This document shows, in pieces, positions 1 through 10,518 of a DNA stretch of 64,000 nucleotides; the stretch's first letter is position 1, and every line of letters begins with the position of its first letter. This DNA comes from Setoptus koraiensis (taxonomy: Eukaryota > Arthropoda). Both the position numbers and the translations under genes were made by a program. The stretch spans positions 20,398,001 to 20,462,000 of the forward strand of contig CM106585.1 of assembly GCA_048013815.1 (NCBI GenBank). The letters are read 5' to 3'. Below the pieces are notes generated by a model. The model was not told the DNA's origin and searched no databases. It was given only the letters and a program-made list of their open reading frames with translations.

Positions 1-18
1 TGTGCATCAGTTAGTGTG

Positions 19-61
<43 letters not shown>

Positions 62-185
62 TGTTGAATGTGAACTCCCTGCAAGTCTCCCATGCACTTT
101 AGTAGCCTGGATGCTGAACAAGGATCGAATTGGCGACCAACAGCAACAGACACACTGGCTCACAACAAGTTGTGTGACTCACAAG

Positions 186-233
<48 letters not shown>

Positions 234-660
234 GAACACCACAGCCACAGGAGCGCTATTGCGAACCATATTGCAGTACACACAGGCAGACAGGCACACA
301 GAAAGACACACTGATGAAAATGGACAGACGCACAGACACACACACAATCAGCATGTGCAGTGCCGAAGCTGAAGAACAGCGCGCACACACACACACTCAC
401 ATTGGCTCACAACAAGCTGTGTTAGTCACAAGGGTTTGTGTGTGTGTGTGTGTGTGCTGTAAACAGCACAGCCACAGAAGCACTGTTGCGAACTACAGTG
501 CACACACACACACACACACACACAATCAGAATGTGCAATGCTGAGGAACAGCACACACACACATACAGACACACACACACACTAACAAATCTACTTACAG
601 TCTGATGAGAGGAGGGAAAGAGACATGCACACACACACACACACTCACACACAAGGGCTA
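1..660. repeat. CA/GT microsatellites with a diverged tandem duplication
   Basis: Long GT runs (about 19-58, 190-230, 435-456) alternate with CA runs (about 502-523, 553-580, 629-650). Two diverged copies of one unit are embedded in them. The first covers about 155-394 and the second about 401-565. Both contain a block reading tggctcacaacaag, then a GT run, then ctgt-aaca-cacagccacag, and later a block starting caatca-atgtgca. Because GT arrays are followed by CA arrays, the strands can also pair as long imperfect hairpins. Open frames here are translated repeat and are not genes. Confidence 0.85.
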
Positions 661-1008
661 GCTATGGGGAAGCGAGCGAGAGAAAGAGCGAGCGATCCCT
701 CTCAGATTTCATCGATTTCCAAGCTAGAGGGCAGACACACAAACATTAGATCAGGTTGAGCCGATGAATAGCATGATTAACTCCAGCCTAATTTAATTAT
801 TATATCTATTATTATTATTACTACGGCTACTATTATTAATATTTGACTTGTAACACAAATCAGCTTCCATTATCACTATTATTATCATTATTGCCTATTG
901 ACTATTACCATTAATTAATTGATCTATTATTATCTATATAAATTCATTAGTGCTACTCATTACACTACCGACAGCAACACCACCACCACCACTATTATTA
1001 TTACTATT

Positions 1009-1971
1009 ATGGATGACCTGCATCCAGAGGAACAGCATGTGGAGGACGAGGACGAAGAGGAGGACGAAGATGAAAATGTGATTACCATTGAACAAGTACA
1101 CATAACTGTTACATGCGCTCAATTATGCCACAAACTTGAAGAACTCAATATTATTGGCATAAAGGACTTTGATTTTTATTTACAAGATAAACTATTAGTT
1201 CCAAATAAATCTATTATTACGCAATGCAATCTTGTTGAGGGAGCAACTAAGCAAACTAAATTGATAAATGTTAAATTGTATATCGATCCGGAAGCTAGAA
1301 GAGTTAATATCATAGACATACTTAAGCCACCCGATAATTATAATAATAACAACAATAATTTCAATAATAATCATCATCATCAAGACACTACAACAGCGTC
1401 CAATTCTGGTTCAGGTACATCATCTACAACTAATAATAATAATAATACTAATCATCCTGCTCTAACTAATACAAATATCCAAAACACAACAGCATCGTCA
1501 GCACACAAAGATCAGATCCATAAGCGCCTAATGGGTATCAAAGCATCAGCGCAATCAAACCAGAGCTCCGCAGGTGGTGGATCTACAATAACCGTGCCTA
1601 CATCTGGAAATAGAACAGGCAATAATGGTCAAATCCAATTGTGGCAATTTTTGCTAGAACTACTCACAGATGCTGATTGCAGAGAATTCATACAGTGGAT
1701 TGGCACCGATGGAGAATTTAAATTAAACAATCCAGAAGGTGTTGCGCAGCTTTGGGGTCTACGCAAGAATAAGCCCACCATGAACTATGAAAAACTTAGC
1801 CGAGCTTTAAGATATTATTATGATGGTGACATGATTGCCAAGGTTCATGGCAAGAGATTTGTTTATAAGTTCGTTTGCGATCTTAAAGGTCTGATAGGCT
1901 ATGATGCTAAAGAGCTTGATAGGTTGGTTAGCCAGACAAAAAACAAACGAAATAACACTAATGTAATGTAA
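1009..1971 (+). CDS. GABPA-like ETS transcription factor lacking the Pointed domain
   Basis: Predicted nuclear DNA-binding protein of 320 residues in one exon. The C-terminus is an ETS domain with the family core [11 protein letters not shown], the recognition helix [15 protein letters not shown] and the [13 protein letters not shown] strand. The flanks GNRTGNNGQ before it and [11 protein letters not shown] after it are specific to GABP alpha (fly Ets97D). The first 120 residues hold an acidic stretch and then a segment resembling the GABPA N-terminal ubiquitin-like (OST) domain, ending in [15 protein letters not shown] normally has a SAM/Pointed domain between these parts; here there is only an Asn/Thr/Ser-rich spacer of about 110 residues. 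The start at 1009 begins the conserved-looking acidic part; an upstream in-frame ATG at 919 only adds Thr/Ile repeat. It could be a true reduced orthologue or an intronless paralogue. The family call is firm. Confidence 0.9.
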   Translation: MDDLHPEEQHVEDEDEEEDEDENVITIEQVHITVTCAQLCHKLEELNIIGIKDFDFYLQDKLLVPNKSIITQCNLVEGATKQTKLINVKLYIDPEARRVNIIDILKPPDNYNNNNNNFNNNHHHQDTTTASNSGSGTSSTTNNNNNTNHPALTNTNIQNTTASSAHKDQIHKRLMGIKASAQSNQSSAGGGSTITVPTSGNRTGNNGQIQLWQFLLELLTDADCREFIQWIGTDGEFKLNNPEGVAQLWGLRKNKPTMNYEKLSRALRYYYDGDMIAKVHGKRFVYKFVCDLKGLIGYDAKELDRLVSQTKNKRNNTNVM

Positions 1972-2088
1972 TCCTAGGCTTGTAATATTATATTAAACTA
2001 CCCATACCTATATATCGTATAATCTATTACATTCTGTCAGTTGACTTGACATCATTTATTATCACCTATTATGATTGGATTAAGATGT

Positions 2089-2094
2089 AATAAA
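2089..2094 (+). terminator. poly(A) signal AATAAA of the ETS gene
   Basis: Canonical AATAAA about 115 bases after the ETS stop codon. It fits a short 3' UTR before the convergent EF-Tu gene. Confidence 0.6.
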
Positions 2095-2111
2095 AACATA
2101 TCCTGCAGCAT

Positions 2112-2225
2112 ATGCATTTAACTGTTCTGACAATCACCGAAATTCTACGGCCTAAGGTTCGACCGGATATCCTCAACCCGGGTAGTGAAGCCGAAGGGCA
2201 ACTCCAATCATTCATCGAACGTTAG
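2112..2225 (+). other. Short protein-like open frame, unknown
   Basis: A 37-codon ATG-to-stop frame whose composition looks like real protein (TEILRPKVRPDILNPGSEAE) and differs from the surrounding AT-rich spacer. It faintly resembles the end of a receptor guanylate cyclase kinase-homology domain, where an EI-x-RV-x-RP segment occurs, but this is only an impression. It lies between the ETS poly(A) signal and the 3' end of EF-Tu. It could be a remnant exon of a lost gene or chance. Confidence 0.2.
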
Positions 2226-2261
2226 TTAAATCATTGATGTGTGTATTAGAATCTGAAAATC

Positions 2262-2267
2262 TTTATT
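2262..2267 (-). terminator. poly(A) signal of mitochondrial EF-Tu
   Basis: TTTATT on the plus strand reads AATAAA on the minus strand, about 106 bases after the EF-Tu stop codon. Confidence 0.55.
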
Positions 2268-2372
2268 TGTACAAGAAATTTGACTTCACTCCTTTAACAG
2301 TTAGAATATGATGCAACTTCAATAGAAGAAGGCTAATGAAATTCTTGGTAGGTTATATGATCACCCACCATA

Positions 2373-4051
2373 CTACTTTATTGTTTCCGCATCCTCTTCT
2401 GAAAGACCTAGCTCAACGAGCTTAGCTTTCCAAGCGGCTTTCTCCTCCTTATTTCGTCCCCTATTGAATTTCTCTTTCTCCGCTGGGGTCATGGCTGGTA
2501 AAACTTTAGAGATGACTCCAGTGCCTAAAGTGACTCCACCCTCTCTAACTGTGAACCTGAGACCTTGTTCTAGAGATACTGTTTTTTTAATCTAATCATG
2601 TTGCATGTGAAAATGCGTTTGAAAAAACAACTGAGTTAGTTATGAATTGTCATGAGAGATTTCTGGAAACTAAATCGGTTACCAGTCGAAAGAAATGTTT
2701 TACCTTGAGTAAGACTGTTGCATCCTCTCCACCAACAAGCATATCCCTGTCATTTATATTGACCTGAGATAATAAGTCGAACGTCCTACCATACATGATC
2801 ACATTTTGGGTTGACACCAGAGGCTTGGCGCGACCTCCTTCCTCTTTTTTCAATACATATAATTGTGCCTCTGCCATGTCTGTCGGTTTGACAGATCCAG
2901 GGGCAGCCACAACCATCCCGCGTTTGACTTCCTCTCTCTTGAGACCTCTTAGTAACACGCCGAGAGAATCACCAGCTTGGGCCTCCTCCAAAGTTTTATG
3001 GAACATCTCGATACCAGATATTGTACTTTTAACAAAACGATCCAAGCCTGTCACTTCACATTCCATACCCTTTTTGATGGTACCTCTTTCTAGCCTTCCA
3101 ACTGCCACTGTTCCACGCCCAGGTATAGAGTGAACATGCTCTATTGGTATCAAGAACGGTTTATCTAAGGGTCGGACTGGTGTAGGGATATACGTATCGA
3201 CTGCTTCTAGAAGTTTTGTTATTGACTCTGATCCAAGCTCTGGTTCACGATCTTCTAATGCATATAATGCTGAACCGGTTATAATAGGTGTGTTGTCTCC
3301 ATCAAAACCGAGGTCAGTCATAAGTTCTCTCAGTTCCATTTCGACAAGCTCAATAGTCTCTTTGTCGGCAACATCTGCCTTATTTAGGTAGACAACTATT
3401 TTTTCAATTCCAATCTGCTTGGCCAATATAAGATGTTCTCTAGTTTGAGGCATGGGCCCATCTGTGGCTGCAACTACGAGGATAGCCCCATCCATTTGAT
3501 TTGCTCCTGTTATCATATTTTTAATATAATCCGCGTGACCTGGACAATCAGTATGACCGTAGTGCCTTGCCAGCGTTGAATATTCCACATGAGCTAGATT
3601 GAGGGAAGAACAATAAATGATGACGGGATAGAGTTGTTCAACTTGATTCGAAAACCAGCAAATGATGATTTATATGATATGATCTGTACTTACCACTATT
3701 GATGGTTATGCCTCTCTTTCTTTCTTCGGGAGCATTATCAATGTCGTCATAAGATTTGACTTTAGCTAGTTTCTTTTTGGCCAATAATTTGGTTATGGCA
3801 GCAGTAAGAGTAGTTTTACCGTGATCCACGTGTCCTATGGTTCCGACATTACAATGTGGCTTGTCACGTTTATAGATCTTAGCATTACCAGTTCCAGGAG
3901 GGCCAGGTGGCTTTGGTGGAGCAGCGTAGTTACGTTTGTGATCGAGATAGATATAATTGAGGTTGGAGGCCGGGCTGAGTTTGAAAGCTAACTGGTGGCT
4001 TAAATTTTGTTTAATGAGGCCAACACCAAGTCTTCTACAGACAGCCTCCAT
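2373..4051 (-). CDS. TUFM: Mitochondrial elongation factor Tu
   Basis: GTPase that brings aminoacyl-tRNA to the mitochondrial ribosome. There are three exons, read 4051-3694, 3593-2704 and 2591-2373. Introns of 100 and 112 bases have GT-AG ends and join in frame: TINS/AHVEYS at the first junction and [13 protein letters not shown] at the second. The first 45 residues form a basic, hydroxylated presequence typical of mitochondrial import. The G-domain motifs are all visible: GHVDHGKTT (P-loop), DCPGHADY (switch II) and NKAD (guanine specificity). Domains 2 and 3 follow, with the [13 protein letters not shown] and EEGGRAKP segments. The last exon completes domain 3 and adds a Lys/Glu-rich tail. 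Length is about 488 residues, close to other TUFM proteins. It converges on the ETS gene. Nothing looks broken. Confidence 0.95.
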
Positions 4052-4621
4052 TTTAGATCGTAGGGAGGTTATGTATGAGGATCTTTTAAATTGTAATATG
4101 GAGAAATGTCACGATATTTGTCACATGGATTGGTTGAATGGTGATCTAATCGTATTTGAACAACGCGTTACAGAAAATGTGTTTTCATCTCGTACCGCAT
4201 GTTTCGCTATGAGCTTACACGGATCTAACCGCTTGGCGGCGCTACAATAGCAGTAAAATATCACTAGCCCGAATGTTGCCATCAATGGCAGTTTTCGATG
4301 GTCATGTAAACGACCGCTGTACCGGTAATGTAACATGGGTAGTGCGCCAGTATAGCTAGCCATGCCCTGAGAAAAAGTTTTAAGAATAGCCAATTTAGTT
4401 GGATGCAGATAGTAGTTGATTAATCATCGGCATCATTTCAGACAATCGCGAGAAGTTATTTATATGTTGAGGCTAAGCTCTATTATCCAAATTCGATTTA
4501 TCTCGCACAATCTGACTGTGCTGATGGTTCGTAAACAGAAGGATTGAATTCCTCGCAAAAAGTTATGTTGGTCAATTTGGTTTTTATTGATTTCATTACA
4601 GTCACCGCTCTCAGCGAAAAT
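4052..4621. other. Spacer without a convincing gene
   Basis: Separates the EF-Tu start from the 3' end of the small secreted protein. A 90-codon minus-strand frame (4121-4393) contains a hydrophobic patch (PLMATFGLVIFYCYC), and plus-strand frames overlap it. None shows a family match, splice partner or codon pattern I can defend. The EF-Tu promoter should lie just right of 4051. Confidence 0.4.
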
Positions 4622-5131
4622 TCAGTAGTTGAGATAATCAAAATTACCATCATGCTCCGCGTTAGGCTGGAACAACTCTTTCAAACGCTTAACAGTTTTC
4701 CTTATATTGCTGGCGAATCTACTGATGTAGCATCTTTCAGGTTTCTCTTTCATCTGGCCAGTGTCTCCTCGTGAAGGAAATGAACCTGGGCCAGCTACCG
4801 TGTCCACACTGATGCTTTCATAGTCAGTTCCATCCCTTGGAGAATCATTATTTGATTCAAGATTCGAGTCAGAGGGCAAATAAACTTCACGATTTGAAGC
4901 AACAGTCAAATTGGGGTCTGAATGCTCATCTGTCGTCTCAGTTTCCTCATCCTCCAACAATTGATTGTCAACCTTGTTTTTTTCTAAGGTTCGATAGCGT
5001 AATCTGCTCACAGGAACGCGGAAACGACTTGTATTTATACCTCTTCTATTTCTGCCGACAACTTCGGAAGATTCAATCGTAATAAATAGGGTAGCAATCA
5101 AAACGGCTACCCAGAGTAATAACGCTTTCAT
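4622..5131 (-). CDS. Small secreted protein of unknown family
   Basis: A single-exon protein of 169 residues. I start it at 5131 because that methionine opens a clear signal peptide (MKALLLWVAVLIATLFI, then a likely cleavage near SS-EVVG). Upstream in-frame codons to 5209 look like 5' UTR. After the signal comes a short basic stretch (GRNRRG, SRLRYRTLEK), then an acidic Glu/Asp/Ser/Thr-rich disordered middle. It ends in a basic segment containing one Cys (ERCYISRFASNIRKTVKRL) and an Asn/Tyr tail. Dibasic sites such as RNRRG could allow proprotein processing, but no recognised neuropeptide or toxin signature is present. I do not recognise the family. Lack of introns and relatives leaves its status as a real gene likely but unproven. 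Confidence 0.6.
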   Translation of the reverse strand: MKALLLWVAVLIATLFITIESSEVVGRNRRGINTSRFRVPVSRLRYRTLEKNKVDNQLLEDEETETTDEHSDPNLTVASNREVYLPSDSNLESNNDSPRDGTDYESISVDTVAGPGSFPSRGDTGQMKEKPERCYISRFASNIRKTVKRLKELFQPNAEHDGNFDYLNY

Positions 5132-5539
5132 TTTGTACTCCAAGTTTTTATTCAAGGGATTATATATATTTTTCCTTGTTATCCTGCTTATTAATTTTAC
5201 AATTAACACAAATTCACTTCAGATAAGTGGCGCGACTGTATGGCGAACATGATTTTTACTACATGAGACAATGTTTATATAGAGATGAAAGTTTGTTGAC
5301 ATCAATCGTCAACCAAATACTCGCTATTTGTTGATTAACGCCAAAATCACAGCGGTGTCCTCTTGCATCACGTGTGTTGATTATCGATAAATTCTCAAAG
5401 GGTAGAATAGACTGATTACATCTTTTTATGATTGTTTTTCTATACTATGATTTTCGTCACAGATCCTAGCATTGTCCGAACCATATCAGTGCAAGAACCT
5501 TATGTAGTTGAAATTATTTTCGTTATCAAAACTTCCATG

Positions 5540-5573
5540 AAACTGACTTCCTCCATTTTGAGGAAGTCAGTTT
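5540..5573. repeat. Perfect 14-bp inverted repeat (hairpin)
   Basis: The arm aaactgacttcctc (5540-5553) is followed by a 6-base loop and its exact complement gaggaagtcagttt (5560-5573). It lies between two minus-strand genes, in a 790-base spacer (5132-5925) where I see no gene. Confidence 0.8.
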
Positions 5574-5925
5574 ATACTACGGCCCTAGAGGAGTTTTTCT
5601 CGCACCTCTTTCGAAAACTGCACTGCTAAAGTGTTCTTTGAATCAACGACTTCTACCTCTCGAGTAAGTGAATTCTTCGTACTCGATTACGAAACAATCA
5701 AATATTCTTGTGCATGTATTATTAGATCTTGTGATGCTCCCCTTACTGAACAAAGATAATTAAACACAATCGTCGTGGAATGATTCCAACGTGAGGACTC
5801 TTCACTATACATTAAGTTTATTATGTGGTCTATAAGTGAGTTGTGATGTGAGCAGGACAATTGTTGTGCGTTTTTCTGAATAGTTCATAATAATTTAAGG
5901 AGCCCAGTATTAAGAGAGTTTAATA

Positions 5926-7580
5926 TTAGTTGATAAAAAATTTGCCAACGTGCGAAGGATTATTTTGTGGATTGTACGGTGAAGACAATGTTTGTCTTTG
6001 TTGTCTCATAGCGGCTGGACTAACGGCCGACAGAGGTGCCGGTGCCGAAGCGGAAGCTGAAGAGGAAGTCCTTCCTCTCAAACCTGTTCCTTGTTTCAAA
6101 TTCGTTGTGTCCTGGTGGGATGCAGCGGCCACTGGTCGTCTTGGACGCTCATCCATGTCGGCAGAGTTTTGATCATAGCCAGTTGGGAAATCGCTATCAA
6201 TGCCATCGATATCACTGCCCGGTCCATCTCCAACAATATCGCTGTCATCATTGTCTCCTTGAGAAGAATCGCCACCATTACCATGCATAGCGTTTTGACC
6301 GGCGGGCTCTTTATAATTCAGCTGATTAGTAGACTGTTGATCGGGACCTCCAATGGCTGGTCCACCGCCAAATCCTTGAGGTGGTCCATCGTCATCTACG
6401 TTAGATCCTTCGGGCCCAGACGGGCCGTCGTAGGCACCATCATCGTCAGGTTCGTTGCCGCCTCCTGAGGCCTCATTCTTGTCTGCCATGTAAGCTTCAT
6501 TGGGGCCGGGTCCGAAACCTGGACTCTCTTGTTGATTGTGACCTGATTCCCTTCTATCTGAATCGTCTCCTCTTCCATGATGATTTCTATTGTAGGACGC
6601 TTCTGTTCTCAATGATGGCATTTTTTGAGGACCTCGTCTATTGAAATAAGTGTCATCAATGCCTGAGTTGTAATCATTGGTATTGTGATTTACATAATTG
6701 CGCTTATGGTTGTGATTGGTGCTGCTACCTGTTATTGCACCACCATTGTTGTTTTGCGGCCCTCGCTTACTATGTACCAATGGTGCTCCCTGTGGTCTAC
6801 CTACTGGCCCTTCATTAGCGGGGCTGCTGCCCTCGTCATCGTAATCGCTTTCATCGTAATAACCACCAGAATTAGTTGTTGAACCAGCAGGATTGCTAGG
6901 CGATGCCTGTTGTGGTCCATCATATTTTTGATTAGGCATTATTTGTTGATTGTTATTGAGTTGATTCCAGTTTTGATTGTTATCGTTGGATTGTTGTTGT
7001 TTTTTGTTGTTATTGATTCCTGAACCACTATAATGAGTTCTCATGATATCATCGATATCATTCGGCTCAGCATTAGCCATATAGGCATCTATGTGGGTAT
7101 CAGATGGAGTATGTGATAATAGAAATGAGTCAGTTATTCTTATTGCGATATCTCACGTCATACATGTCCCACCGTAGATGACACATTTCAATTGGGCTGA
7201 AATCTGTGTGCACTTTACAGATTATACTTACCCTGATTTGATTCTGCTGTTTGCAATGATTGAGCATCGCTAGCTGGTCGCGCTAATTGTTCTTTCGGAG
7301 CTAACGATTGAGAGTTTGGCGCTAGCATTGGCCTAAACTGATTACTATTAGCACCCACATTTTGTTGTAATAGTTGGCCTTGTTGCGAAGGATATTGTTG
7401 CTGACTGTTGGTCAATGAAAACAAATGCTTGTTACTTGCAACATTTTGATTGTTCAATGTAGCTGATGGTGCCAGAGATGGCGCTTGATAGAGTTGACCA
7501 GTTAACTGGGCATTCGTTATGATGGGCAGTGACGCAAGTAGTAGATATGATATGGATAAAACAAACATCAGGTGGGTCAT
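5926..7580 (-). CDS. Secreted low-complexity Q/N then D/G/P-rich protein, two exons
   Basis: The exons read 7580-7232 and 7088-5926, with a 143-base GT-AG intron joining in frame (ESNQ / DAYMANAEPND). Starting at 7580 gives a strong signal peptide (MTHLMFVLSISYLLLASLPI, cleavage likely at TNA-QLTG). The same frame is open upstream to 7913 but reads as basic, Ser-rich sequence, probably 5' UTR. Exon 1 after the signal is Gln/Ser/Leu/Asn-rich. Exon 2 is Asn/Gln-rich, then Asp/Gly/Pro-rich (NEPDDDGAYDGPSGPEG and similar), then Ser/Ala-rich. No folded domain is visible. The composition suggests an extracellular matrix, cuticle, silk or glue-like protein, but that is inference. I do not recognise a family. 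Confidence 0.65.
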
Positions 7581-9491
7581 AATAGATTTATTTGTTTCTT
7601 TAGCTACACTTGTTGCTCTTGCCATTGTTGATTGTTGGCTGATTGCACTTGTCGGAATTATGATAGTACTCATGCTTGCTTGGTGTCTTGTTTTATTGTT
7701 GATGCACTTTGGTTTCGACAACATGCTCTTGACTTTTCTTTTGATACTGAAGCTAGCACCAATGGACTGTGATGAATGGTAAAATCTGTGTTGGATGTCG
7801 CTCTTATGACAATGTCTTACTGATGAATGCTTGTACTTGAAGAGATCAATTGAATTGCTGATGATGATATGGTTATATCCTTTCTGATTGCAGCGTCTAT
7901 ATTGACTGGACATATCTTCTGACTATAAAATACTGTTGCTGTTATCTTGCTTCAAGCTCGCGACAACAAGTGTTAAATATCTAGTCTTAGAAGACTGTTT
8001 GTCTCTCTTTTATCTTTTAGCTGTTAGAATACTTTTCTCTTTCGAACTCATCTATTCTGACGCTAATCTACGATTGAGACTCTGTCATGTCTCACTTTCT
8101 GTCGCTAAAGAGAATCATCTTCACACCAGTTACGCAACAAATGGTCATCTTGTAATATGTACTTTTACAAAGAAAGAAAATCACAATGTAGAGCAACACA
8201 ACAAGTGAAAGTTGCTAGGCTTGTGTCAGGTGGGCGTTTGCACTGTCCCATAAAATATCCCTCGACTATTTAGGTGCTGAAATGGTAACGTAACGGTGAT
8301 TAACAAACGCCTCTCTCCTCCAACTAGAAAAAGAAAATGGATCCGATAGTTCGAAGCAAACGGAAAGGTGTGAAGGGGGTTTTCAAAGCCACTACCTAAG
8401 GCGAGTAATCACTATTGACAATGACAGCAGAGAAACTGTGACCTCTAGCAACTAAGATATCATAGGCTGTGATTCATAGCCGAGGTAAGTTTAAAACTAC
8501 AGTTGAGAAAGCTAAGCACAGAATGTTTTTTTGAGTTTTCTCCTCTAAAAAGTGGATGCCTTTCACTAGTTCTCCGTTCTTGTTGATGATTATCATCAAT
8601 AATAAAGTTTAGTAACTGAACTGACTAAGTAACTGGTAAGTGACTGATGTTCAGGAAATATAAGCAAGCGAGAAAACGCCAGCCAGTCAAGAGGCTTCGA
8701 TTTACATGCACTGCCGAGCAGTCTTTTCTTCTCTCTTTTCTCTTGCTGCCACTTTCATTGTTGTAGTTGTTACTACTACTATTCAGTTGTAGTGTTTCGC
8801 CGATGTTTGATTACATATCACATACACAAAAAAAGTGATTGAGAGCCCGGTGAGAAAGCTACATTCATCTAACAATGATGAATACAACTGTCATGATCGT
8901 CATTGATTTTTTCAGTCATCTTTAAGCTTGAATTTATGCTATAGAAACTTCGGTGCAAAAGCTGTGACAATGAATGAGAGCAGTTCCAATGTAGAGAAGG
9001 AACGACCCTTCGATAATCAACGGTGTCTAGAGAGTCTCTAGTAGAGACAGATGTGGATTGTAGTTATGGTGGTGGATAGTAGTAGTTGTAGTCGCAAGAG
9101 TAGTAGCGGTAGCGGCTGGTGGAGGCAGTTATAGTGGCAGTAGTTGTAGAAGCAGTAATAGTAGTTGCAGAGGTTGTTTTTGTTATGACTCTACCCGGCT
9201 TGTTCAATTGGCACAAATCGAATGTAATGATGGCGGTAATAATTACCTTGAGAGGCAACTAGTGAACTAGGGACAAAATCAGATAGTGATGTAACGATAA
9301 AAGAGAGCGATCCTGAGAGAAACCAGGGAAATCATGTCGGAAGCGGATATGTTATTCAAAATCGATTGTTCATTGTCGAACATGATGATGATTATCAATT
9401 GTATGTTAGTTTTAATTTGACACTATTGTACAATAATTGTATACTTGAATACAAGCCTCAAGAAGTTGTTAAAGTAAGAAAAGATTATATA
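7581..9491. other. Non-coding spacer with a GTA/GTT trinucleotide tract
   Basis: Probable promoter and 5' UTR of the secreted protein in its left part (7581-7920). At about 9060-9180 there is a purine-biased run of gtag, gtagtt and gcagtt repeats. No coding exon could be supported in the rest. Confidence 0.5.
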
Positions 9492-10518
9492 TTACATTAT
9501 GATTTCTTCTTTCCAACTAGCTTGCAATTGATAATATATATCATCTGGCAATCGATTCAGCTCTCTAGATGCCACGATTAAGTATTTGCAAATCTGTTGA
9601 AAAGTCAATCTCTCACTTGACTTTGACTTCCAGCAGCCATTTAGTATAATCTTAAAACCATCTGGGAATGTTGACGGAATAGGTAAGTTCAATGAATTAT
9701 TGCCCACACCATACATTATGGCCCAGCTGTCGAGATCCTTGTAAGGCTCTTCACGTGTCAATAGTTCCCATAATACAACACCAAATGACCAGATGTCTAC
9801 CTTGAATGAGTATGGTTCACTTCTTATCATCTCTGGTGCCATGTAAGCGAGGGTGCCCGCGAATGTCATTCTACTTGATTTTTCTAAATTGGTCGTTTTA
9901 TGAGTGCCGAAATCTGATATTTTGAGTACATCATTGTAGGTCAACAGAACGTTGTCAGATTTCAAATCACGATGAATTATTTTTTTTGAATGTAAATATT
10001 TCATTCCACCAGCAATTTGTTGAGTCCAGTCAGTCAATTTGCACGGTGGCACCTGTCTACCGGACTGTAGGAGATCATGCAACGTTCCAAAAGGGCAGTA
10101 TTCCATGATTATATAGTAACGTGGTGGGTCTTCCTTGCAAACGCCCAAAAATGCAACTATATTTCTGTGTCGGAGATTTTTCAGGTGATGAATATTGGTT
10201 TGAGATTCATCGTTTACACATTTGACAGCCACGGGGGCATTGTTTATTTCGCCTACGAACACTGCCCCTTGAGAGCCTCTCCTAATAAAGTTTAAATTTC
10301 TTATGCTCTCATAAGGAATCTCCCATGCGTCATTTGTTTGTTGATTGTAAGCGTTTTGATTGTTGGTATGATTGACTATTTGTGACCAAAATGCCATAAG
10401 ATTCGTGACTAGACTTGAATGTTGTTGCAACAATTGATGTTCCACATGTTGCTCTTCCACACTACCCTGGTCATCATTGTGTTGAGGACGATTGCTCATT
10501 GCATTGTATGAATTATTG
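9492..10518 (-). CDS. DLK/LZK (MAP3K12/13, wallenda)-like kinase, kinase domain only
   Basis: Serine/threonine kinase most similar to the dual leucine-zipper kinases that activate JNK. Motifs in order: a glycine loop (GSQGAVFVG, whose first glycine is replaced by Arg), VAVK with the ATP-binding lysine, HRDLKSDN (catalytic), DFGTHK, the activation segment RMTFAGTLAYMAPEMI, and WSFGVVLWELL. The DLK-specific region AIMYGVGNNSLNLPIPS follows. The protein stops right after ASWKEE, where DLK enters its linker and leucine zippers, so the dimerisation region is absent. The first methionine of the mature-looking frame is at 10499. A clean acceptor (ttttttttgcag) just upstream, ending at 10519, suggests an exon boundary, so a 5' exon may exist. 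A weak donor overlaps the stop, so extra 3' exons cannot be excluded. Confidence 0.85.

Noticed and set aside
18-652. Several open frames rich in Cys/Val and His/Thr
   Set aside because: They are translations of GT and CA dinucleotide repeats and overlap one another on both strands.
919-1008. Upstream in-frame start of the ETS gene
   Set aside because: Adds only Tyr/Thr/Ile-rich sequence from AT and ACC repeats. The acidic GABPA-like N-terminus begins at 1009.
3957-4250. 97-codon plus-strand frame across the EF-Tu start
   Set aside because: Overlaps the EF-Tu presequence antisense and has no family features.
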